Positions 1 to 5,594 of a stretch of 8,532 nucleotides of DNA are shown piece after piece (positions within the stretch are counted from its first letter, which is position 1; the number at the start of each line of letters is the position of its first letter). The stretch spans positions 1-8,532 of the forward strand of contig CABVDE010000055.1 of NCBI GenBank assembly GCA_902496945.1, given 5' to 3'. The notes under the pieces were generated by a model. The model saw nothing but the letters and a program-made list of their open reading frames with translations. It made no database searches and was not told where the DNA came from. Origin of the DNA: an uncultured Collinsella sp. Lineage in GTDB: Bacteria; Actinomycetota; Coriobacteriia; Coriobacteriales; Coriobacteriaceae. The position numbers and the translations under genes were made by a program.

Positions 1-48
1 CCCTCCGTAAACGTGTTTGAATTGTAGGCTAATGGCCACGTGCACTTG
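1..48. other. Window edge downstream of the EIIA gene, nothing recognised
   Basis: This short stretch lies 3' of the minus-strand EIIA gene. I see a CACGTG palindrome near 38-43 but no hairpin followed by a T-run, so no terminator is called. The next gene lies outside the window. Confidence 0.4.
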
Positions 49-546
49 CTAGCGCTCGCGAGCAACGATGAGCTGGTCCATCTCCTCGACATGCTCGCCA
101 ACGGAGCCCTTAATGCTCGAGAACTCAACGGAGTTGCACACCAAGATGGGAACCGTCACATCGTAGCCCTCGGCAGCAATTGCCTCGCGATCGAACTCAA
201 TGAGCACATCGCCCTTGTGGACGATATCGCCCACCTGCGCATGCACGGTAAAATGCTCACCCTCGAGCTGTACGGTGTCCAAGCCAACGTGGATGAGCAC
301 GTCCAGGCCATCGACCGTGTTAAGCGCAACTGCGTGTCCCGTGGGAAAAATAGCCTCGACCTTGGCGTCCGCCGGTGCGATCACTCGCGTTCCGGTGGGC
401 TGAATCGCCACGCCCTGACCCAAAAGTCCGGTGGCAAACGTCTGGTCGTTAACTTCCGAAAGCGGAATGACATCACCCGAGATGGGAGCATCAAGCGTAA
501 GGACTCGTCCACGCATACCAAAAGACCTTAGGACTTTAGTGAACAT
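49..546 (-). CDS. crr: PTS glucose-type EIIA protein (stand-alone)
   Basis: A 165-residue cytoplasmic phosphocarrier of the phosphotransferase system. In this family EIIA takes phosphate from HPr on a histidine and passes it to the EIIB domain of a sugar permease; in some bacteria it also signals carbon status. Seen in the sequence: the two active-site histidines are His71 (in PTGHAVAL) and His86 (in LIHVGLDTV), 15 residues apart as in E. coli EIIA-Glc, and His86 would carry the phosphate. The N-terminal part has the APISGDVIPL and IAPADAKVEAIF segments of the family. There is no fused EIIB or EIIC domain. The ATG at 546 is chosen because a G-rich ribosome site (GGGGGGAG) lies just before it; a TTG at 567 would run through that site. 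It starts 71 bp after the glmM stop, so it may be co-transcribed with glmM. The partner permease is not in the window, so the sugar is unknown. Confidence 0.9.
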   Translation of the reverse strand: MFTKVLRSFGMRGRVLTLDAPISGDVIPLSEVNDQTFATGLLGQGVAIQPTGTRVIAPADAKVEAIFPTGHAVALNTVDGLDVLIHVGLDTVQLEGEHFTVHAQVGDIVHKGDVLIEFDREAIAAEGYDVTVPILVCNSVEFSSIKGSVGEHVEEMDQLIVARER

Positions 547-617
547 GCTCCCCCCAGGACACACCAATCAAACAAAATAGCTTTAACAGTTTACCACTTG
601 GCACCGGTTTTTGACCA

Positions 618-1955
618 TTAGGGAAGTTCGCGCTTGACAACCTCGACGATGTCGTCGACAACGCGCTGGGTCAGCTCGTGCGTCTCGGCCTCGGCCATCA
701 CGCGGACCAGCGGCTCGGTACCGCTCGGGCGCACCAGAATGCGGCCGCGGCCGTCAAGCTCCTTCTCGGCAGCAGCGACGGCGTCCCAGATGGGCTGGCA
801 ATCGTCCAGACCGGCCTTGTTGTCGGAATGCACGTTGACGAGCACCTGAGGGTACTTCTTCATGATGCCGGCAAGATCGGTGAGGGTACGACCGGTGCGC
901 TTGAGCACGGCCAGCAGCTGCAGAGCCGTCACCAGGCCGTCACCGGTGGTGTTGTGCTCCAGGAAGATGATGTGGCCGGACTGCTCGCCGCCGATGACGG
1001 CGCCGTCCGCGAGCATGCGCTCCAGAACGTAGCGGTCGCCCACGGCGGTCTGAACCATCTCGAAGCCCTGCTCCTTCATAGCGATGGAGAAGCCCAGGTT
1101 GCACATGACGGTCGAGACGATCTCGGAGTTGGCGAGCTTGCCGCGAGCGGCGAGGTCGGAACCGCAGATGGCCAGGATGTAGTCGCCGTCGATCTCGTTG
1201 CCCTCGCTGTCCACAAAGAGCACGCGGTCGGCGTCGCCGTCGTGGGCCAGACCGATATCGGCATGGGTACGCAGCACGAGCTCACGCAGGGGCTCGAGGT
1301 GCGTGGAGCCACACTCGACATTGATGTCGGTGCCACAATAATCGGTGTTGATGGCGTGCACTGTGGCGCCCAGGCGCTGGAGTGCAGCAGGCGTGGTCTG
1401 GCAAGAAGCGCCGTGGCCGCAGTCGACGGCAACGACCAGGCCGTCGAGCCTCAGGCCGTCGAGCGTATCGATGGCGTGGTCGACGTATGCCTTACGGGCG
1501 TCCTTCATCTTGATAATGTGGCCCACGCCGGCGCCGGTCGGCAGCGTATCAGCAGCCATGGTCTCCTCGGACATGACCCAAGCGCTGATCTCCTCCTCGA
1601 CGGCATCGGGAAGCTTCATGCCCTTGCGGCTAAAGAACTTGATGCCATTGAACTCCGGAGGATTGTGCGAAGCGGAGATGACGATACCACCATCGAGCTC
1701 GTTCTGGACGGTAAGCAGTGCCACGGCCGGCGTGGGGATGACGCCGCAGCAGTGCGGACGGCCGCCCTCGGCCATGATGCCTGCGGTCAGAGCGCTCTCG
1801 AGCATGGTGCCCGAAAGACGCGTATCGCGGCCGACGCAGATATCCGGACCAAGGAACTTGGTCGCCGCGCGGCCCAGGCGAAACGCGAGGTCGCACGAGA
1901 GATCAGCATTGGCGACGCCACGGACGCCGTCGGTACCGAAGATGTTCTGGGGCAT
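618..1955 (-). CDS. glmM: Phosphoglucosamine mutase GlmM
   Basis: Converts glucosamine-6-phosphate to glucosamine-1-phosphate in the cytoplasm, a step towards UDP-N-acetylglucosamine for peptidoglycan. The 445-residue length is normal for the family. Landmarks seen: an N-terminal FGTDGVRG segment (6-13), the phosphoserine loop ISASHNP with the catalytic Ser96, the metal-binding loop DGDADR with Asp239, Asp241 and Asp243, the sugar-binding loop GGEQSGH (322-328), and the C-terminal phosphate-binding loop RPSGTEP (409-415). GEQSGH and the FGTDGVRG start favour GlmM over a phosphoglucomutase or phosphomannomutase. The ATG start has AAGGAG seven bases upstream. It follows rplM and rpsI, the usual actinobacterial order, but a strong terminator sits between rpsI and glmM, which suggests partial read-through or a separate promoter; I could not find a convincing one in the 48 bp available. 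The enzyme normally needs phosphorylation of the active serine to be active. Confidence 0.97.
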   Translation of the reverse strand: MPQNIFGTDGVRGVANADLSCDLAFRLGRAATKFLGPDICVGRDTRLSGTMLESALTAGIMAEGGRPHCCGVIPTPAVALLTVQNELDGGIVISASHNPPEFNGIKFFSRKGMKLPDAVEEEISAWVMSEETMAADTLPTGAGVGHIIKMKDARKAYVDHAIDTLDGLRLDGLVVAVDCGHGASCQTTPAALQRLGATVHAINTDYCGTDINVECGSTHLEPLRELVLRTHADIGLAHDGDADRVLFVDSEGNEIDGDYILAICGSDLAARGKLANSEIVSTVMCNLGFSIAMKEQGFEMVQTAVGDRYVLERMLADGAVIGGEQSGHIIFLEHNTTGDGLVTALQLLAVLKRTGRTLTDLAGIMKKYPQVLVNVHSDNKAGLDDCQPIWDAVAAAEKELDGRGRILVRPSGTEPLVRVMAEAETHELTQRVVDDIVEVVKRELP

Positions 1956-2003
1956 AGGATCGCTCCTTCCCTAGCAGGCGATATGCAACCGCCCGCCCTA
2001 GTC

Positions 2004-2048
2004 GAAAAAGAAAAGCGGGACCCGCCGAGGAATCGGCAGGCCCCGCTT
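2004..2048 (-). terminator. Intrinsic terminator after rpsI
   Basis: On the minus strand a 16-bp stem (two of the pairs G-U) with a TTCC loop, at 2013-2048, is followed by TTCTTTTT. It lies about 30 bp after the rpsI stop, so it should end most rplM-rpsI transcripts before glmM. The T-run exists only on the minus strand, which sets the direction. Confidence 0.92.
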
Positions 2049-2078
2049 GTACATTGTATCTCGAAAGGAGATAAAACC

Positions 2079-2474
<396 letters not shown>

Positions 2475-2476
2475 CT

Positions 2477-2920
2477 TTAAGCCTCCAGCTCAATCTTCGT
2501 GGGGTTCTGGGCAGCGTGCGGATGCTCGGCACCAGCGTAGACCTTAAGCTTGGTCATCTGGGCACGGCCGAGGGTGGTCTTGGGCAGCATGCCGCGAACG
2601 GCGCGCTCGATGACCTTCTCCGGGTGCTTCTCCATAGCCTGGCGGAAGCTCTCAGCCTTGAGGCCGCCGTTGTAGCCGCTGTGGCGATAATAGGTCTTCG
2701 TGTCGGCCTTGTTACCGGTAAGCTGGACCTTATCGGCGTTGATGACGACAACGAAGTCGCCGCAGTCGCTGTTGGGCGTGAACTGGGGCTTGTTCTTACC
2801 GCGCAGGATCATTGCGATCTGAGTGGCAAGACGGCCCAGGACAGCACCATCGGCGTCGACGAGAACCCAGTTGCGCTGGACCTCGCCCTGCTTGGCGTAG
2901 TGAGTCGATTTCGAAATCAC
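2477..2920 (-). CDS. rplM: Ribosomal protein uL13 (L13)
   Basis: A 147-residue protein of the large ribosomal subunit, an early assembly protein in well-studied bacteria. Family segments seen: VDADGAVLGRLATQIAMIL (22-40), the RGKNKPQFTP and GDFVVVINADKVQLTGNK core (41-71), YYRHSGYNGGLK (77-88), AVRGMLPKTTLGR (107-119) and the C-terminal LKVYAGAEHPHAAQNP (125-140). The start is a GTG, supported by a strong GGAGGAG site five bases upstream and by the lack of a better ATG. It is the first gene of the rplM-rpsI operon, with its own promoter and a structured leader. Confidence 0.98.
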   Translation of the reverse strand: MISKSTHYAKQGEVQRNWVLVDADGAVLGRLATQIAMILRGKNKPQFTPNSDCGDFVVVINADKVQLTGNKADTKTYYRHSGYNGGLKAESFRQAMEKHPEKVIERAVRGMLPKTTLGRAQMTKLKVYAGAEHPHAAQNPTKIELEA

Positions 2921-2948
2921 TTAGACTCCTCCATGTACAGTACGTGTT

Positions 2949-2980
2949 GTTACAGAGATTCACGGGGCTCTGCAAGTAAC
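2949..2980 (-). promoter_or_regulatory. Hairpin at the 5' end of the rplM leader
   Basis: On the minus strand GTTAC pairs with GTAAC (2976-2980 with 2949-2953) and AGAG pairs with CTCT (2968-2971 with 2954-2957, each as read on the plus strand), with a four-base GCAA-side bulge and a ten-base loop. The hairpin begins at the predicted transcription start. Ribosomal-protein leaders often bind the encoded protein to control translation, and L13 leaders are known in Firmicutes; this role is inferred here. Confidence 0.4.
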
Positions 2981-2986
2981 CCGTCC

Positions 2987-3014
2987 ATATTACCCCGCTC
3001 GCCGACCGAGTCAA
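2987..3014 (-). promoter_or_regulatory. Promoter of rplM-rpsI
   Basis: A TTGACT -35 (plus-strand AGTCAA, 3009-3014) is separated by 16 bp from a TAATAT -10 (plus-strand ATATTA, 2987-2992). Both are close to the sigma-70 consensus. The predicted start is near 2980, giving a leader of about 60 bases. Confidence 0.8.
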
Positions 3015-3114
3015 CAGGTATTTTGGGTCCGACCAGAGTTTCTGCACATGTCATCCACGAGCCGTGATTTTTCCAGCTCTTTAGCTGTTGTCATTTTTTG
3101 AGGGTTCGCCGTCG

Positions 3115-3993
3115 TTAGCGCTCAACGAATTCTTGGATTTCCGCGAGCAGGCGCTTTGCCTCCTGACGGCCCTGGATATACAGGTCCAGAAGCTTTCCCG
3201 GATCATGTTCGACATGGCCGACCTCGACCGGCTTTTGCGGAGCGACGACCAACGCACGACCCTCGCGCTCATACTTCCACAGGTGCATGCGTTGGATGTT
3301 GTAACGGTCGTGGCGCGTCTCGATAGCCTCGAGCAGATAGGGGTAGTCGGCATAACGCGCACGCGCGGCCGGCAAAAACTCGTAGGGCTTCTTCTCATAC
3401 GAACGGTCCTGTGTGACGATGACGACCGCACGGTCGAAGCCCGCCTCCTCGAGCACATGCTCGATAGGAACCGAATCGGCCACGCCGCCGTCGACGTATT
3501 TGTGCCCGTCAATCTCGACCGGCGGCGTCACCAGCGGCAACGAGGTCGATGCGCGTACGGCGTCGAGATCGAGCACAGCGCTTTTGACCGGCAGGTAGGC
3601 AGCGGTTCCAAACAGCATGTCCGTCGCAACGGCGTACATCTCGATGGGGCTGGCGTCGAACGTCTCGTTGTCAAAGGGATCTAGACGATCCTGAACGTCG
3701 TTGAAAATAAAGTCGTAGCCCACGATGGAGCCCGTGGACGCAAACGACACAGCGCCCATGTAGCGGCTGTCGTTGCAGAAGGTCAAATTGACTCGGTTGG
3801 TGCGGCCGATCTGGTGTGACTTGTAGTTGACGCCGTTGAGCGCACCGGCCGAGACGCCGTACACCGCTGGAATTACGACACCGGCCTCCATGAGGACGTC
3901 GAGCACGCCGGCTGTAAACTGCCCACGAAAACTGCCGCCCTCCAAGACGAGCGCGACCTTGCCGGCGTTCTTTGCCTTATCTTCTGCCGTCAT
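3115..3993 (-). CDS. Patatin-like phospholipase
   Basis: A 292-residue protein of the patatin family, serine hydrolases that cleave acyl esters of lipids with a Ser-Asp dyad. Seen: the oxyanion-hole loop EGGSFRG (18-24; the usual GGGxRG with Ser in the third position), the nucleophile elbow GVSAGA with Ser48, and the catalytic Asp168 in YVDGGVADSVP. Both dyad residues are present, so it is probably active. There is no signal peptide or membrane segment, so it is likely cytoplasmic, perhaps acting at the inner face of the membrane. Length and architecture resemble the bacterial YjjU-like branch; the true substrate is unknown. The ATG is supported by AGGAGG five bases upstream. It lies upstream of rplM in the same direction, but rplM has its own promoter 120 bp downstream, so they are likely separate units. 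I found no clear promoter for this gene. Confidence 0.9.
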   Translation of the reverse strand: MTAEDKAKNAGKVALVLEGGSFRGQFTAGVLDVLMEAGVVIPAVYGVSAGALNGVNYKSHQIGRTNRVNLTFCNDSRYMGAVSFASTGSIVGYDFIFNDVQDRLDPFDNETFDASPIEMYAVATDMLFGTAAYLPVKSAVLDLDAVRASTSLPLVTPPVEIDGHKYVDGGVADSVPIEHVLEEAGFDRAVVIVTQDRSYEKKPYEFLPAARARYADYPYLLEAIETRHDRYNIQRMHLWKYEREGRALVVAPQKPVEVGHVEHDPGKLLDLYIQGRQEAKRLLAEIQEFVER

Positions 3994-4174
3994 GTTGACC
4001 TCCTGCTGTTTCGTTTTGGCCTTCTTCTACCCAGTTTTGGGATAGAGAGCGCATGGGTTTTGGAGTTGAGGGGGCGGCTGGTGGAAAGCACGTCCCGTTC
4101 TGAGGGGCGATTCCGGGATGGACTTTCCGCCTGGGCCGCCATTGGGAAAACGCGTCCCACTCTGCGTTGCTGTG

Positions 4175-4222
4175 GCGTTTTCTTTACGCCCGCGCCTTGC
4201 ACAGAGTTCGATTCTCCGCGGT
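4175..4222 (+). repeat. 48-bp direct repeat, copy 1
   Basis: This copy matches 4386-4433 at 47 of 48 positions (the one difference is T4197 against C4408). Its right part holds GAGTTCGATTCTCCGCG (4204-4220), which equals 17 bases near the tmRNA 3' end but in the opposite orientation. Its left end GCGTTTTC (4175-4182) can pair with GAAAACGC at 4146-4153. Confidence 0.9.
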
Positions 4223-4385
4223 GCGGGGCTTGCGTTGAAGCGGGGCATGGGCAGCCGGAGCTTAATCGGCATCGCATCCGTTTTGGGTTGATAGTTTGCG
4301 CGGAGAATCCGCGTATTTGCTTCGCAAATCCGCACCGGCTTCGGCCGCCTGCCGGCGTCCTCGCCCGCGGGCTGAAAACGCTTAC

Positions 4386-4433
4386 GCGTTTTCTTTACGC
4401 CCGCGCCCTGCACAGAGTTCGATTCTCCGCGGT
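4386..4433 (+). repeat. 48-bp direct repeat, copy 2
   Basis: Second copy, 211 bp after the first. It also carries the 17-base tmRNA-like core (4415-4431). Its left end GCGTTTTC is preceded by GAAAACGC (4374-4381) across a four-base TTAC loop, so both copies sit at the right arm of the same inverted repeat, with different loop lengths. Confidence 0.9.
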
Positions 4434-4442
4434 ATCTATAAG

Positions 4443-4480
4443 TAATAAAAAGGCAGGTAGATATGACTATATACCTGCCT
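4443..4480 (-). terminator. Intrinsic terminator of ssrA
   Basis: On the minus strand AGGCAGGTA pairs with TACCTGCCT (9 bp, arms at 4472-4480 and 4451-4459) and is followed by TTTTTATT. It starts nine bases after the tmRNA 3' CCA, as expected for the ssrA transcript. Confidence 0.9.
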
Positions 4481-4488
4481 GTTACTTA

Positions 4489-4852
4489 TGGTGGAGGCGC
4501 GGAGAATCGAACTCCGGTCCACGAAAGCCCCCTGATTGGCATCTCCAAGCTCAGTCGCTGGTTTTGTCTCGGACGCGTTGCGCGCAGCGACACGCTCGCG
4601 GCGTCCTAACCGGTTCGGTCTTAGCCTGCGCCATACCGATTACGTGCGCAGGAGCATTCCCCTAACATGACGTCGCGCCGGTGTCGGGGAAATCACCGGG
4701 TTGACGTGCCGCTATAAACTAAGCAGCGAGAGCCATAGGCTCATAAGAAGAGTTGTTGTCAATTCAATTTGACGGTACCCCTGTTTAACGAGGCGAGGAG
4801 ACCTCGGCTTGCTTCCTCTCTCAGAGCTATCGTGTCGAAACCAGTCGCCCCC
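4489..4852 (-). ncRNA. ssrA: Transfer-messenger RNA (tmRNA)
   Basis: A one-piece tmRNA of about 364 bases, which with SmpB rescues stalled ribosomes and tags the unfinished protein for degradation. The 5' end GGGGGCG (4846-4852) pairs with CGCCTCC before the terminal ACCA (7-bp acceptor stem with one G-U pair). Next comes ACTGGTTTCGACA, the conserved start of bacterial tmRNAs. Near the 3' end the T-arm CGGAG-TTCGATT-CTCCG is perfect, and CCA is encoded. The messenger part has a short frame ending ALAA-stop (listed separately). G- and C-rich segments between 4580 and 4700 fit the usual pseudoknot region, which I did not fold in full. Upstream there is a plausible promoter and downstream a strong terminator, so it is a single-gene unit. 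The 5' end is the inferred RNase P cut site. Confidence 0.96.
4719..4760 (-). other. tmRNA proteolysis tag reading frame
   Basis: On the minus strand, the frame from GAC (4758-4760) reads DNNSSYEPMALAA and stops at TAG (4719-4721). With the alanine from the charged tmRNA, the tag would be A-DNNSSYEPMALAA. The ALAA end is what ClpXP-type proteases recognise in other bacteria. The GAC resume codon is inferred from its place and from the usual tag length. Confidence 0.8.
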
Positions 4853-4871
4853 GAATGTCGGGAAAGTCTGG

Positions 4872-4900
4872 ATGTTATTGGGCACACAAGCACTCAACAA
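4872..4900 (-). promoter_or_regulatory. Likely ssrA promoter
   Basis: TTGTTG (plus-strand CAACAA, 4895-4900) and TAACAT (plus-strand ATGTTA, 4872-4877) are 17 bp apart. The predicted start is about 12 bases before the mature tmRNA 5' end, which fits a short leader removed by RNase P. The -35 match is only moderate. Confidence 0.5.
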
Positions 4901-5026
4901 CCGTCGACTTTTCAAGGAACACGCGAGGCGAGCCCCGCTTGTAGAGTGTTATCTTACCACGTTCTGAAAGCGGACAGCTGTTCTATGCACGAGCTGTGAA
5001 GACCCCAATGTGCGCACGACTTCGCA

Positions 5027-5055
5027 TTTTTGTTACCGAACACGTCACGTATATT
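5027..5055 (+). promoter_or_regulatory. Possible promoter of the 145-aa gene
   Basis: TATATT (5050-5055) is a good -10. The best -35 at 17 bp is TTTTTG (5027-5032), a weak match. The predicted leader would be about 30 bases and end in the AAAGGA ribosome site. Confidence 0.4.
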
Positions 5056-5091
5056 GGCGCCAAGCAAAACAGCCAAGTCGAAAGGACAGTT

Positions 5092-5529
5092 ATGGATTCC
5101 AAACAGCAACTCATCAATGCCCTCGCAGGCCTGGGCTCAACCATCACCGAGGCAATGGATGTTATCGAGGGCTTTGTCCCCTGCGGGCATCCCGCCCTCA
5201 CGGTGTCAAACGCCCTTGTCTCGCTGAACGCTGACGATGGTGCAGCTCTCGCCCAGCAGCTTGAGACTGTCGAGGGCTTTATCGACCACGTGAGTGAGAA
5301 CCGCGGCGTGACCGCCTACCACAATATCGAACTTACTGAGCTCGCGGGCACCAAGGCCGATCTGTTCGCGGTGATTCGCGAAGTCGGCGTCCTTATGCAG
5401 ACCGCAGGTGTCAAGAACACCCAGGTCAACGAGTGGGTCTACCGTAGCTTGGCAGCGCTAAACGATTCCGATGAAAAGGCTGCCGAGAAGCTCGCCGAAG
5501 CCTCCGCTATCAAAGCCGTGCTTGCGTAA
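5092..5529 (+). CDS. Hypothetical acidic helical protein, 145 aa
   Basis: I do not recognise this gene. The protein is soluble-looking, with no signal peptide or membrane segment, and is strongly acidic (about 20 Asp/Glu against 9 Lys/Arg). It appears almost all alpha-helical with alternating helices and short turns, one cysteine (Cys31 in VPCGHPAL) and few aromatics. The ATG at 5092 is chosen because AAAGGA stands at 5081-5086; a GTG at 4996 lacks any ribosome site and adds a poor 32-residue leader. It is the only plus-strand gene here, divergent from ssrA and convergent with the ATPase operon, and ends just before a shared hairpin. Codon use looks like its neighbours (many GCC, GTC, CTC), so it is likely a native gene. 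The context gives no clear clue to function. Confidence 0.8.
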   Translation: MDSKQQLINALAGLGSTITEAMDVIEGFVPCGHPALTVSNALVSLNADDGAALAQQLETVEGFIDHVSENRGVTAYHNIELTELAGTKADLFAVIREVGVLMQTAGVKNTQVNEWVYRSLAALNDSDEKAAEKLAEASAIKAVLA

Positions 5530-5575
5530 AGAAGGCCTGCACCCTGACGGCTGCGGTACCGCCCGAATGCAGGCC
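5526..5575 (-). terminator. Terminator of the ATPase operon, in the convergent gap
   Basis: GGCCTGCA (5534-5541) pairs perfectly with TGCAGGCC (5568-5575). On the minus strand the hairpin is followed by TTCTTTAC, a short T-rich run, so it likely ends the ATPase transcript 20 bp after its stop. On the plus strand the stem follows the 145-aa gene directly but has no T-run, so action in that direction is doubtful. Confidence 0.65.
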
Positions 5576-5594
5576 ATAAGCTCAATCGAAAACG

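Larger units (their letters stand above)
3994..4442. repeat. Gene-free stretch filled with short repeats and hairpins
   Basis: No convincing gene lies here; reading frames through it contain translated repeats. It holds a diverged pair of 20-bp motifs at 4083-4102 and 4145-4164 (16 of 20 bases equal; core CGTCCC), a 48-bp direct repeat (listed separately), and several hairpins between 4298 and 4375, such as ATTTGC-ttc-GCAAAT (4314-4328) and GGCTTCGGCC near 4337. The density of short inverted repeats resembles REP-type or MITE-type intergenic elements. Confidence 0.6.

Noticed and set aside
568..617. Possible promoter before the EIIA gene (TATTTT on the minus strand)
   Set aside because: No acceptable -35 is present at a usual distance.
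3072..3100. CAGCT/AGCTG hairpin with a later T-run on the plus strand
   Set aside because: The stem is only 5 bp, the T-run is distant, and no plus-strand gene precedes it.
4027..4413. Minus-strand frames over the repeat region
   Set aside because: They repeat the same peptide from the 48-bp repeat and have no ribosome site.
4411..4433. A possible tRNA 3' end in the repeat
   Set aside because: The T-stem has a mismatch, and no D-arm, anticodon arm or 5' acceptor strand is found upstream.
4060..4665. A 201-codon plus-strand frame across the repeats and tmRNA
   Set aside because: It translates the repeats and the antisense of ssrA (giving a RRGESNSGP-type peptide, a common false protein from tRNA-like ends).
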